A stretch of DNA of 24,190 nt, taken from positions 1 through 24,190 of IMG/VR virus record IMGVR_UViG_3300021425_000192; one strand, 5' to 3'. The notes below the pieces were generated by a model. That model saw nothing but the letters and a program-made list of their open reading frames with translations, was not told the origin of the DNA and ran no database searches. The number at the start of each line of letters is the position of its first letter. The stretch's first letter is position 1. The DNA comes from a virus. Below, piece after piece: positions 9,635 through 18,104 of the stretch. Position numbers and translations under genes: made by a program.

Positions 9635-10888
9635 TTAGTGCTTAATAAACTTATTTTGATTTCTTAATACTTGCGCAAACTCTTCTATTTTAAAGTTTGA
9701 TAATCTTAGCTTAGCGTTTCTTTTAGCTGCTCTAGCTTCCTTTTTTAACATAGCTAATATATTACCTGAAATTCCAGATCTAACAGAAGCTAAATTATAT
9801 TGTACGTATTTGTATAGCGCCTCTTCTGCAAATTTATGTATAATCATTTCGTGCTCGTCTCCAAGCGAGTCGCTAATATATTCTAAAACAACTACTTGAC
9901 CAACTAAACTAGAACCAAATCTTATTCTACCAGTTCTATGATCTATATAGTATGATCCGTTAGCTTGAGCTCTTTCAGACTCTAAGCCATATCTTCTTCC
10001 ATAAACGTCCATTAAATCATTATCTGCTTCTGGATCATAAGACACCGTGTCACTATTAACATTTTGTCCAGTCTTGTAGTTAGACGAAGCGGTAGAAGTA
10101 AAAGTCACAAAAGTCACTGTTTCATCAATAGGATTACCAATAAACTTGTTTAATGTTATAAGTGGCTCACCTGCCAAAGGAATTAAAGGTAAAGATTTAT
10201 TTACAGCTACTATACCTGCATTAGAGTCTCTTAAGCTATCAAACATAGGATCAGACATGTCTCTATTAGCTTGTAGCATTAATCCTCTTCTAACATCGGT
10301 TATAGATCCTAGCGTAAATCCACTTAAATGATAAACTGGATTACTTCTACTAGTAGTAGCTGTAGATCTAATTCTACAAGTAATTACATTAGTTGATACC
10401 TGCGTCATTCTTCTTAGGTCTTGAACCCCATCAGCGCCACCGCCTTCATCTAGATTATCATCACCAGTGTCAAAGCTTGGTAGACCATTTGAATCTTGAA
10501 CCATTCTAAACGCATTACCTGTTTTTCTTTCTGGATATAAAGGTCTATATAAACCATTAGAGTCTACAACTGATATTTTAGAATAATTAACGTAGTCTTT
10601 AGGTAATATAAAAGACAAGTCATTAGGCACCTCAAACTCTTGCGCTTTTATAGATTTTAAAGTATCATAACTTAATTCTTGCAAGCCTCTTTGTGCAAAA
10701 AAAGAAACTTCTGTTCTGTTTGCTTTTCTTATTATTTTATCTTCTCCTACGTAAGCGACCATAAAGCCGTTTAAAAAAGAGTGAAAGTCTGTATGCTGAT
10801 ACTTAGTTGCTAAAACATTAGCTGAGTTTCCAGAGTCTAATGAAGCATTACCATAATAATCCTGATCTGATATAAAGTCTTGCGCCAT
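9635..10888 (-). CDS. Connector / ring-type virion protein (417 aa)
   Basis: The N-terminal region carries FLNGFMVAYVGEDKIIRKAN, then FFAQRGLQELSYDTLKSIKA, then VPNDLSFILPKDYVNYSKIS and YRPLYPE (residues about 38-120). The C-terminal end has IRFGSSLVGQVVVLEYISD, HKFAEEALYKYVQYNLASVR and AAKRNAKLRLSNFKIEEFAQ followed by NKFIKH at the terminus. I recognise this combination as a conserved virion protein of marine and crAss-like Bacteroidota phages, always near the stabilisation gene, where it probably forms one of the rings joining portal to tail. No enzymatic motif is present. It begins with an ATG 1 nt after the preceding connector gene and ends 2 nt before the giant tail gene, so the three are almost certainly co-translated from one message. 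The ring assignment is inferred from family and position. Confidence 0.75.
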   Translation of the reverse strand: MAQDFISDQDYYGNASLDSGNSANVLATKYQHTDFHSFLNGFMVAYVGEDKIIRKANRTEVSFFAQRGLQELSYDTLKSIKAQEFEVPNDLSFILPKDYVNYSKISVVDSNGLYRPLYPERKTGNAFRMVQDSNGLPSFDTGDDNLDEGGGADGVQDLRRMTQVSTNVITCRIRSTATTSRSNPVYHLSGFTLGSITDVRRGLMLQANRDMSDPMFDSLRDSNAGIVAVNKSLPLIPLAGEPLITLNKFIGNPIDETVTFVTFTSTASSNYKTGQNVNSDTVSYDPEADNDLMDVYGRRYGLESERAQANGSYYIDHRTGRIRFGSSLVGQVVVLEYISDSLGDEHEMIIHKFAEEALYKYVQYNLASVRSGISGNILAMLKKEARAAKRNAKLRLSNFKIEEFAQVLRNQNKFIKH

Positions 10889-10889
10889 A

Positions 10890-11975
10890 TTATCTATTTC
10901 TTATTTGTTCTTTTTCTTGAGCTTTAGTTCTACCTACTTGAGATATATCTGCTTGTTTTAGTTTAACACCAGAAAGTTCTAGTATCTTATTGACTAAATT
11001 AGAGCTTTCCGAAACATGAAGTTCAAAATCAATTGAAGTACCTTGGTTGTAAATAGGATAACTTGTATTGCCAAGATTATTCTCTACATAACCCCATCTT
11101 GGTGTTGCTGGCTTTCTAATATATGAAATTATTAAAAGCTCTGGAGCAACGTTAGCGTGATCTAAAATACCGTTGTGATCAAAACCTCTAAATCTAGGGC
11201 TTCTACCGTGGCCTGGAGGATTGTCAAACTCACTGCCATCACCTGATGTAAAAACACTTGGATCTAAAAAGTATCTTTGCTGCGTATTGTAGTTGTTAGG
11301 ATAATTATCTTTTCCAAATACTCTAATAAAGTCACTTTTTCGACCTTCAAACGTGTACACAGGTCTTCTCATCGTTGGCCTTGTAAGTTTATTACCCATT
11401 ATATTTATGAGCTCTTTTTTACTTACATATTCTGCTTCGTTAACTGCAAAAGCCTTAGGTCCAATAATCATTTTACTAACTGCGTTTTTATCAGGTTCTT
11501 GTGAAGAATTTAATCTTTGTGGTCCGCCAGGTACTGTTGTTTCATATTGATTAGGCAAGCCTTGACCTGCCACATCACCATCAATGCCAGTGTATTCACC
11601 TCTCCGAAATAGTTCAGGCGAAAGTTCGTTAGTTTCAGACTCAGCAACTAAAACAGTTTGCATTTTGTAAAAATCAGTAGGAGTATACATTTGATACCTT
11701 CTAAAGCTATCTGGTTGAAAAGCTATTTCAGCACCGTATATTTCTTTTTCAAAATACTCTATTTTCTCTTGAATAATATCGTGTCTATCTGAATGTTCAG
11801 TATCATTAGGCCTTGCTCTACCATAAGCTTCTGAAGAATAAAAGTAGCTGTCAAATATTTCCATTTGAGCTTGATCAGCAAAACTATTAAATTCTGTAGG
11901 GGTTATATATCCTCTTTGCTCTTTATTAGCAATATCTAATACCTTCTGATATACTGAGTTAATATTTATCGGCAT
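10890..11975 (-). CDS. Connector / ring-type virion protein (361 aa) with the NKEQRGYITP signature
   Basis: The N-terminus, ININSVYQKVLDIANKEQRG then YITPTEFNSFADQAQMEIFD and SYFYSSEA (residues 4-50), is a signature I recognise from a virion protein found next to the stabilisation gene in crAss-like and marine phages. It looks helical and may be a head-completion/adaptor ring that docks on the portal. The C-terminal part contains ELLIISYIRKPATPRWGYVE and FELHVSESSNLVNKILELSG followed by a short basic, Gln-rich tail. The ATG at 11975 lies about 20 nt downstream of a strong UUCG-capped hairpin (11995-12020), the only structured leader in this half of the block. Function as a connector ring is inferred; the sequence itself shows only the family signature and the gene order. 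Confidence 0.75.
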   Translation of the reverse strand: MPININSVYQKVLDIANKEQRGYITPTEFNSFADQAQMEIFDSYFYSSEAYGRARPNDTEHSDRHDIIQEKIEYFEKEIYGAEIAFQPDSFRRYQMYTPTDFYKMQTVLVAESETNELSPELFRRGEYTGIDGDVAGQGLPNQYETTVPGGPQRLNSSQEPDKNAVSKMIIGPKAFAVNEAEYVSKKELINIMGNKLTRPTMRRPVYTFEGRKSDFIRVFGKDNYPNNYNTQQRYFLDPSVFTSGDGSEFDNPPGHGRSPRFRGFDHNGILDHANVAPELLIISYIRKPATPRWGYVENNLGNTSYPIYNQGTSIDFELHVSESSNLVNKILELSGVKLKQADISQVGRTKAQEKEQIRNR

Positions 11976-11994
11976 GTTATATTTTTTATAGTTA

Positions 11995-12020
11995 AGTAAC
12001 CACCCCGAAGAGTGGTTACT
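11995..12020 (-). promoter_or_regulatory. UUCG-tetraloop RNA hairpin between the 279-aa and 361-aa genes
   Basis: Read on the minus strand the RNA would be AGUAACCACUC, then UUCG, then GGGUGGUUACU. That gives nine Watson-Crick pairs, one U-G pair and a closing C-G pair capped by the exceptionally stable cUUCGg tetraloop. The sequence after it (UAACUAUAAAAAAU) lacks a U tract, so it is not a standard intrinsic terminator on the coding strand. It sits 20 nt before the ATG of the 361-residue connector gene. Possible roles are a processing or mRNA-stability element, a partial terminator, or a structured 5' leader. Confidence 0.6.
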
Positions 12021-12033
12021 CTTCTATAAATGA

Positions 12034-12873
12034 TTACGCGTTTAAGCGCTTTTCTATGTTGGAGTAAACCTCCATGCCTTCATCAGTTTTAAACCATTGA
12101 GCTAAAGCTGAATAAGGATGCTCGTCGAAAGGAACTGTCATAAGCTTTCTATCGTTAGAGCCCCAACTAAATGTACGTTGATCTTGCGAAAGCTTTACTA
12201 TACCAAGCTCTACAGCCCTAATACCAAAGTTTCTAAGTTGAACGTTTTCGTCAGTAGCTAAATCTAAGAACAATCTAGGATTTTTACGAGCAAATAGCAA
12301 TAAATCTCTTTTAAGCTCCTTAGAACTTAACTCGTTAACTCTAGAGCCAACTTCTGCTCTCATTATAGCTTCAGCTAAATCAATGTCTATAGATCTCGCT
12401 AAATCTAAAGCTTCTATTTCCATTTCTAAAATATCAAGCTCATTTTCAGCGTTTTCAATAGGTTTGTGTTCGTAATAAAGACTTTCTTTGTGTGGGTGGT
12501 ACAAAGATAATAACTTCTGCAAAACTGTTTTTTCTTTAGGAACATATAAAGATCCGCTTCTAAAAATAATGTGAGCCATTCGTTGGTCGCCTTGCATTTC
12601 ATCTACAAAGCAAGTTCTTTGGTTTTCGCAATATTTTACTTCTCTTTCGTAACCTTTCTCTTCATCAAACCAGTAAATGTTAGAAGATTTTATTGATCTT
12701 GTTAAAGGTTTTTTATTACCTTTTAAATAATAAACTCTATCTTTTATTTCCCACTTAGGTTCTTTTGACTCAGACTTAATTTTAACTTGAGTCATTTTAT
12801 TTGTAGCTTTTATTTCTGGTTGAGCTACTTCAACCTCTGGTGCAGTTTCTACTGCATTTTTTTTCTTTGCCAT
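12034..12873 (-). CDS. Conserved virion-associated protein downstream of the capsid gene (279 aa)
   Basis: The N-terminal 40 residues are low-complexity, Lys/Glu/Thr-rich. The core reads RVYYLKGNKKPLTRSI, then YEREVKYCENQRTCFVDEMQ, then AHIIFRSGSLYVPKEKTVLQ and KLLSLYHPHKE (about 46-130). I recognise this from a hypothetical protein family common in marine phage structural clusters. The rest is helical and acidic in its middle, with no catalytic motif. The gene stands between the terminator after the capsid gene and the hairpin before the connector genes, so it may be expressed at a different level from both. Its A/T-only leader is identical over 16 nt, including the start codon, to that of the scaffold-like gene. 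A head-completion or head-tail joining role is a guess from position; the family itself is uncharacterised as far as I know. Confidence 0.7.
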   Translation of the reverse strand: MAKKKNAVETAPEVEVAQPEIKATNKMTQVKIKSESKEPKWEIKDRVYYLKGNKKPLTRSIKSSNIYWFDEEKGYEREVKYCENQRTCFVDEMQGDQRMAHIIFRSGSLYVPKEKTVLQKLLSLYHPHKESLYYEHKPIENAENELDILEMEIEALDLARSIDIDLAEAIMRAEVGSRVNELSSKELKRDLLLFARKNPRLFLDLATDENVQLRNFGIRAVELGIVKLSQDQRTFSWGSNDRKLMTVPFDEHPYSALAQWFKTDEGMEVYSNIEKRLNA

Positions 12874-12890
12874 AATATAATATAATAAAA

Positions 12891-12922
12891 ATTAAAAAAA
12901 GCCGAGGGCGTTAGCCCTCGAC
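12891..12922 (-). terminator. Intrinsic terminator after the major capsid gene
   Basis: On the minus strand a 7-bp GC-rich stem, CGAGGGC paired with GCCCTCG around the loop TAAC, is followed by GC and then seven T, then AATTTTT. This is a textbook rho-independent terminator. The stem occupies 12903-12920 and the T tract 12894-12900. It starts 12 nt after the stop of the capsid gene. The downstream gene has only a 60-bp gap and no clear promoter, so the terminator is probably partial, tuning down expression of connector and tail genes relative to capsid protein. Confidence 0.85.
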
Positions 12923-12931
12923 TAAATTGAT

Positions 12932-14440
12932 TTACTTCATCAACACGAAGTTGTTAGCACCTTGTACTACTAAACATCTTTCAGTTAAGAAGTGAACTTG
13001 CATTGCATCTAACGCAGCTGTAGCAGCTCCAACAGATCCAGTAACCCAAGTCTTAAATCTACGATCATCAGTTTGAGAAGCACGGTAACGTACGTGTAAG
13101 AACGGACGCTTAATGTTTGTTCCTAATTGTTGATCATAAACAGTTGATGTACCAGCAGGGATAAATATACCTCTGATAGCACTAGCTCCAGCAGCAGTGT
13201 TAATACTACCTCTAGTAGCTTTGTCGTTTAAGTAACGGAAGTCAGACTTATAAAAGTCGTAAGATCCTCTACGGAAACCAGAAAAGCCTAAGTTAAGAGC
13301 CATATCTTCAGAGTTATCAAATACCCCGTAAGATGTACCACCAACATAGTAACCGTTCATAGAAGCTAACATGTCATCGATAGCAAGAGATACCGCTCTG
13401 TTGCAGAAAATCATGTTTTCTTCAATAGCGCCTTGCTTATCAAATTCAGCTAAGATAGCGTCAAACTCGTTTAAGTCAGTAGCAGGGTTAACACCGTCAA
13501 TACCAGCAGTAATATTACCTCTATCTTCTAAAGCAGCAAATAAACCTTCAGTACCTACTTGACTTGCACCAGCAACTGAACCAGGTAAAAGATTTGATCC
13601 ATCAGCAAGCGAAGCCGCAGCATTAAACTCAGATTCTAACATTGACATTTCTACGTAGTCAGTGAAACGAGCTCTTGTATCAGCTTCAGCTTTCAAGTAC
13701 CACAAGTAACCGTTAGCTCCTGCTTCAGAAGCAACTTCTACCCAACCAATACGAGATGTATCAGATCCTGATACTTCGTAGTAGTCTTTCATGATTATTG
13801 GCTTGTTAGTGAAAGTCTTAAAGTCTGGCTCATTAGCTCCTCTTGAGTCAGTAGCAGCACCAGTAGTACCTACGTGGTAAGACTGACCTTTGCTAAATTC
13901 AGAACCATAAACTAATATAGTTGTGTCATCAGCAGTTCCTGTAGCAGCTAAGTTAGCAGCTGAATAAGCAGCTACATCAATAACGTTGTTTGCTACTAAT
14001 GTAACTAAACATTTGAAAACACCGTTAGCGTTAGCAACGATAATAGTATCGTTAACTCTAACACCGTGATCAACACTACCAGCACCAACAGCGTTGCCAT
14101 CAATGTCTTTTTGTAAAGTAATCTGAGATGTAGCACCTGTACCGATGTTAGCACCACCAGCATTACTAGTTACTTGACCAGTGTATGATAAGTGTAGTCT
14201 ACCTTGCTCAGACCAAACAACTTGATCAGATGTCATAGACTCTTCAGCACCTATTTGAGATAAGAAACCAGAAATGGTACGAGGACCAAATACTTCAGCT
14301 TCTTTTTCCATTAGGTCTGGTAAATATTGCTGCGCCCAGTCGTTAGCGCCGCTTGTAAAGTCCAAGTAATTTGAAGCTAATGCCTGACGCTGTGGTGCAG
14401 GTACACTGTTCAAATTAGGACCGAATGATAATTGTGACAT
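12932..14440 (-). CDS. Major capsid protein (502 aa), probable HK97 fold
   Basis: Residues 47-86 read EAEVFGPRTISGFLSQIGAE then ESMTSDQVVWSEQGRLHLSY, a block I recognise from capsid proteins of marine and crAss-like phages. Residues about 90-185 are a Gly/Ala/Thr/Val-rich beta-strand insertion (for example VRVNDTIIVANANG and CLVTLVANNVIDVAAY), probably an added surface or insertion domain. The following region, SYHVGTTGAATDSRGANEPD with KPIIMKDYYEVSGSDTSRIG, and the C-terminal HVRYRASQTDDRRFKTWVTG fit the rest of a capsid fold. It follows the scaffold-like gene, is followed by a strong terminator, and its leader holds a GGA six bases before the ATG, a weak Shine-Dalgarno-like element unusual for this block. 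All of this suits the most abundant virion protein. No N-terminal protease cleavage site can be identified by eye. Confidence 0.85.
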   Translation of the reverse strand: MSQLSFGPNLNSVPAPQRQALASNYLDFTSGANDWAQQYLPDLMEKEAEVFGPRTISGFLSQIGAEESMTSDQVVWSEQGRLHLSYTGQVTSNAGGANIGTGATSQITLQKDIDGNAVGAGSVDHGVRVNDTIIVANANGVFKCLVTLVANNVIDVAAYSAANLAATGTADDTTILVYGSEFSKGQSYHVGTTGAATDSRGANEPDFKTFTNKPIIMKDYYEVSGSDTSRIGWVEVASEAGANGYLWYLKAEADTRARFTDYVEMSMLESEFNAAASLADGSNLLPGSVAGASQVGTEGLFAALEDRGNITAGIDGVNPATDLNEFDAILAEFDKQGAIEENMIFCNRAVSLAIDDMLASMNGYYVGGTSYGVFDNSEDMALNLGFSGFRRGSYDFYKSDFRYLNDKATRGSINTAAGASAIRGIFIPAGTSTVYDQQLGTNIKRPFLHVRYRASQTDDRRFKTWVTGSVGAATAALDAMQVHFLTERCLVVQGANNFVLMK

Positions 14441-14459
14441 AATTCCTAAATTTTAAATG

Positions 14460-15662
14460 TTATTTATTTTTTTTAATTTTAAACTTAAAATCTGAACTAT
14501 CATCGCCTAGTACTCTAAACTTAATCTCACCATCACCAAACTCTTTATGAGTGGATCTTGGCTCCATATTAATGTTTTTTGCTTTATTAACACTTTCTCT
14601 TACAGCATCAGCTTTGCCTTGCTCATAAAAATGTTTAGCAATAGCATCAGCGTTCATAGCTGTAAATAGAGATTTGTGATAACCTGCAGCATTATCTATT
14701 GTGCCATCTTCACTTAGAAACTTTCCAAGAAAATTATTAATGTCACCTTGATTTTGCTTAACAGCATCAACATCACTAACTTTAAATCTGTATTTTTTAT
14801 CACCGACACTATATTCAAAACCTTTGAACTTGTCGTTAAAAACTTGATCAGTTTTTTGTTTAAATGCAGATTTTTGTTTTTCGTTTAGAACTTTAGCCTG
14901 TTCAGACTTAGAGTTGTAATCGTTGAAAAAATTAATAGCTTTTTGTTGATCTTCAGTCAACTTAGAGCCGTTTTTAATTTCTTCATAATACTTAGACTTT
15001 TGCCCGTCTAAATAGGCTCTAGCGTTTGCAACCTGCTCTTTTAACGCTAATTTTTTTCTTTTAATATCTCTATCTTCATCAACTTCTTCATCGAAGCTAA
15101 ATTGATCTTCCATCAAAAAGTGTATTTCTTCTCCACTTAAATGTGGTTTAGTTTTTCTATAATACTCTCTTAGTATAGTATCGTTATCTACTTCTGAATA
15201 ATCTTGGTTTAGTTTAACAAAATCCTCTAAACTACCACCAGTTTCTTCCATAAAGTTTACTAGCTTTTCTAAATTGCCAGGTACTTTTACTTGTAGATCA
15301 CCAGATTCACTAACACTAACATCAAGACTTTGTTCTTGTTGATGCTCTTCTTCCGTTTCTTCTACAACGGTTTGTTCTTGTGCTTCTTCTTCCGGCTGTA
15401 CTTCTTCAAGTTCCTGTACGGCATCGGCACTTTCATCGCTTCCAACCACTCTTGTGTCGTCAGCTTCTGCATCGTTAGTTTCTTCTGGTTGCTCATCTTC
15501 TTGGTTTAACGCATTATCTAAATCTATTTTAATAACGCTATCGTTTTCTGCAGAATCAAATTTACTATTGTCTACAGTTTGCTCTTCTTGTTGAGGTTGT
15601 TCAACAGTCTCATTAGTTTGTTCAACAACTTCTTCAACAACGTTTTCGTTGTTTTCTTCCAT
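14460..15662 (-). CDS. Acidic scaffold-like protein upstream of the capsid gene (400 aa)
   Basis: Residues 1-125 are extremely acidic, low-complexity Glu/Gln/Val/Asp sequence, probably disordered. The rest is mostly helical: LREYYRKTKPHLSGEEIHFL (about 165-185), a charged coiled-coil-like stretch with LALKEQVANARAYLDGQKSK, and GYHKSLFTAMNADAIAKHFY then EQGKADAVRESVNKAKNINM (about 325-365). It ends with the basic tail FKFKIKKNK. The acidic-to-helical-to-basic design and the place directly before the capsid gene match phage scaffolding proteins, which bind capsid subunits through a basic C-terminus and leave before DNA enters. I recognise the C-terminal half from similarly placed genes in marine phages. 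The start is fixed by an ATG after an A/T-only leader (TATATTATATT). Scaffolding function is inferred. Confidence 0.75.
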   Translation of the reverse strand: MEENNENVVEEVVEQTNETVEQPQQEEQTVDNSKFDSAENDSVIKIDLDNALNQEDEQPEETNDAEADDTRVVGSDESADAVQELEEVQPEEEAQEQTVVEETEEEHQQEQSLDVSVSESGDLQVKVPGNLEKLVNFMEETGGSLEDFVKLNQDYSEVDNDTILREYYRKTKPHLSGEEIHFLMEDQFSFDEEVDEDRDIKRKKLALKEQVANARAYLDGQKSKYYEEIKNGSKLTEDQQKAINFFNDYNSKSEQAKVLNEKQKSAFKQKTDQVFNDKFKGFEYSVGDKKYRFKVSDVDAVKQNQGDINNFLGKFLSEDGTIDNAAGYHKSLFTAMNADAIAKHFYEQGKADAVRESVNKAKNINMEPRSTHKEFGDGEIKFRVLGDDSSDFKFKIKKNK

Positions 15663-15684
15663 AATATAATATAAAATTAGTTAA

Positions 15685-18102
15685 TTATTTAGGACTAAAG
15701 GCCTCTAAACCAAATCCACTTCCGAGTATATCATTACCTGATGACTCAAACTTTTTAGGTGTTGCACCTGATTTTCTTTGGTCTATAAGTTCGCTTTGCT
15801 GTGAAGCCTGTATTCTAGTCCTTTCGTCTTTGCGATCTTCTTTTTCTTTTTCTCTACCTTTTAAATTTTCAGCTTGCATGTTTTGAACTTGCGTGTTATA
15901 CTGAAACTCTAAAGCCATTAACTGTTTTTTAAGCTCAACTTCTTGTTGCATAGCTTTAGATTTAAACTCAGCTTTCGCTTGCTCTACCTGTATATCAGCT
16001 TGAGCTTTGCTAGCGTGTTTTTGTTGCTCTAGCTGCGCTGCTATTTGCTGTTGCTGAGCGTTGGCTTGTGCTTGCTGCTGCATGTTGGCTTTTTGAGCGG
16101 CGGCTGCGGCTTGCATTTTCTTTTTTCTTCTAAGCTTCAACACTTGGTTAGCTAGTTTAAGATTTTTAATCTGCCTTATGTCTATAGCATCTTCAAGATC
16201 TATGCTTTGTTGCTGTATAGACATTTGTATATTGTTTTCAAGTCTTTGCTTTTCTTCTTCGTCTGGAGCTACTTCTAAAAATATACCAAAGTCATACAAG
16301 TGCATTTGACTTAACTCTTCTAAACTAGCAATACTATGAGAACCTATAGCTTGAATAAAGGCTTCTTTAGTGGGTGAAAATTCTAGCACATCAGATATTC
16401 TAAGTGACATAGACTCTAAAGTGTCTGACACTAAAAACATACCAGCTTGCAATATATGCCTTGTAGCTGTGTTTGAGTTTTGAGCTGCTAACTTTTGTAA
16501 TCCAACAAGAGAGTTTTTATCAGGAGTGCTACCGTCTCTAGCTTCATTTAACCCGGTTGTATCTCTAATCATTTGCAAATAATAGTTGTAGTTACCTATT
16601 AGAGCTTGCATTTTACTACCGCCATTACTGTTTCGTATTTCTTGTATTGGCACTTTACCAGGGTTTCTATCACCGTCTTGAGTTATTGACCTACCAATAA
16701 CAGAACCTGTTTGGAAGAACATATTTAAAGCTTCCTGTGGATTATAGTTTGTACCGTTACCTAAGTCTATCTCAGCTAGCCCGTCAGCATCTAAATAAAT
16801 ACCATCAGGTATTATTTTAGACATCACTTGTTGTATTTTTAAATGTGTAAGCTGTATCATATCTGCAAAACCAGTTATACGGCTTACTATACTTTCTATT
16901 CTTCCTTCATACATGCGAGGAGCAACTATACTATAATTCATTTTAACTTTAGTATAATCACTTTTAGGTCTAATCATATTTTTGCAAAGCTCCCATCTTA
17001 AAAGCTTTTGCGCACCTAAAATATAAGCCCCGTCGTATAAAACTTCAATTTGTCTTGATACTCTTTCAAAGTTTTCGTTTTTAGGTGGATTAAAGCTATC
17101 ATCTTTTTCAATAGCTTTGTTAGAACCTGTTGCTGTTTCTTTTATTTTGTAAACATTATTCATGTATGTTTTATAGTTAAAATATAAAACTTGAACTATG
17201 TTTTGATCTTGATTTTTTCTTGAGTAGTTGTTACCTTTATGTGCTTTGTAGTTTTTGCTAGATATATCTTTTAAGTCTTCTTCTGTCAAAAACGGAAACT
17301 GCTTAGCTAGTTCGTTTATTGGTATATCTTTAACTTCACCAGCGTAATATATATCTTCAAAAAACGGCGAGTCAGTAGTAGAATAAACTAAATTAGCAGG
17401 ATCAACATAATCTAAAACTATACCTTCAGAAGTATTAAATGAAGTTTTAACAGCTCCAATACCTATTACGGCTAAGTCATAGAAAAATCTTCTTTTAATT
17501 AAATCAAACTTATTACCGTTTAATAAAACGTTTAAAGCTTGCTCTTGTGCAATTTCAGCTTCTTGCTTGTAACTAAGCTGCATATGCAAGCCTAATTCTT
17601 CTACGCTGTCAGGTAATGTTTGAGGATCGTTTTCATACATATTAACACCAAGCTCTTTTAGAGAAAAATCTTTTATCTCTTTTAGCTTCATGTCTTTTAG
17701 TATAGACTCCATATACTCTGTTCTTTTGCTAGCTCCGTAAGGATCTTGAGAGTAAGCTTTAACTGAATATTCTTTGTCTGCCATGCCATTGACTACGATG
17801 TCCACGAACTTAGGTATTATAGGAACTGGCTTCCAGTCTAAGTTTAAATAGCTTAAGTCACCGTTTATTGATAACTCATCTTTATATTTTTGTATTGGTT
17901 GTTCGCCTCTAGCATAAAGTCTTAGGCTTCTGAACGTATCTCCGTTTGAAGTATATCTTCTTGAATAATAGTTTTGACCATCATTATTGTTATAAAACCA
18001 TTCAGCCTCTATAGCTTTTGCTATTTTTAAACCATAGTCATAACTTACTTTTTCTATGTCGCTTACCGCCTGACTTGGAAAATAATTGTTTGGTGACTTC
18101 AT
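15685..18102 (-). CDS. Portal protein (805 aa)
   Basis: The protein forms the ring at the packaging vertex through which DNA enters and leaves. Early blocks RSLRLYARGEQPIQKYKDEL and LDWKPVPIIPKFVDIVVNGM (about 58-107) match what I know of large portals in crAss-like and related phages. The central region contains LDYVDPANLVYSTTDSPFFE, KNMIRPKSDYTKVKMNYS and IRDTTGLNEARDGSTPDKNS (about 515-535), the last two typical of portal wing/stem segments. Residues about 655-775 are a long Gln/Ala-rich then charged coiled coil, beyond the usual portal core, followed by a Gly/Ser-rich end. It starts 2 nt after the terminase stop and precedes the scaffold-like gene, the standard terminase-portal-scaffold-capsid order. 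Confidence rests on order, length and the family blocks together. Confidence 0.88.
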   Translation of the reverse strand: MKSPNNYFPSQAVSDIEKVSYDYGLKIAKAIEAEWFYNNNDGQNYYSRRYTSNGDTFRSLRLYARGEQPIQKYKDELSINGDLSYLNLDWKPVPIIPKFVDIVVNGMADKEYSVKAYSQDPYGASKRTEYMESILKDMKLKEIKDFSLKELGVNMYENDPQTLPDSVEELGLHMQLSYKQEAEIAQEQALNVLLNGNKFDLIKRRFFYDLAVIGIGAVKTSFNTSEGIVLDYVDPANLVYSTTDSPFFEDIYYAGEVKDIPINELAKQFPFLTEEDLKDISSKNYKAHKGNNYSRKNQDQNIVQVLYFNYKTYMNNVYKIKETATGSNKAIEKDDSFNPPKNENFERVSRQIEVLYDGAYILGAQKLLRWELCKNMIRPKSDYTKVKMNYSIVAPRMYEGRIESIVSRITGFADMIQLTHLKIQQVMSKIIPDGIYLDADGLAEIDLGNGTNYNPQEALNMFFQTGSVIGRSITQDGDRNPGKVPIQEIRNSNGGSKMQALIGNYNYYLQMIRDTTGLNEARDGSTPDKNSLVGLQKLAAQNSNTATRHILQAGMFLVSDTLESMSLRISDVLEFSPTKEAFIQAIGSHSIASLEELSQMHLYDFGIFLEVAPDEEEKQRLENNIQMSIQQQSIDLEDAIDIRQIKNLKLANQVLKLRRKKKMQAAAAAQKANMQQQAQANAQQQQIAAQLEQQKHASKAQADIQVEQAKAEFKSKAMQQEVELKKQLMALEFQYNTQVQNMQAENLKGREKEKEDRKDERTRIQASQQSELIDQRKSGATPKKFESSGNDILGSGFGLEAFSPK

Positions 18103-18104
18103 AC

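Noticed and set aside
12874-12890. TATAAT-like boxes in the A/T leaders before several genes as sigma-70 promoters
   Set aside because: Sequences of this base composition contain such boxes by chance and no spaced -35 or Bacteroidota-type -33/-7 pair could be found with confidence.
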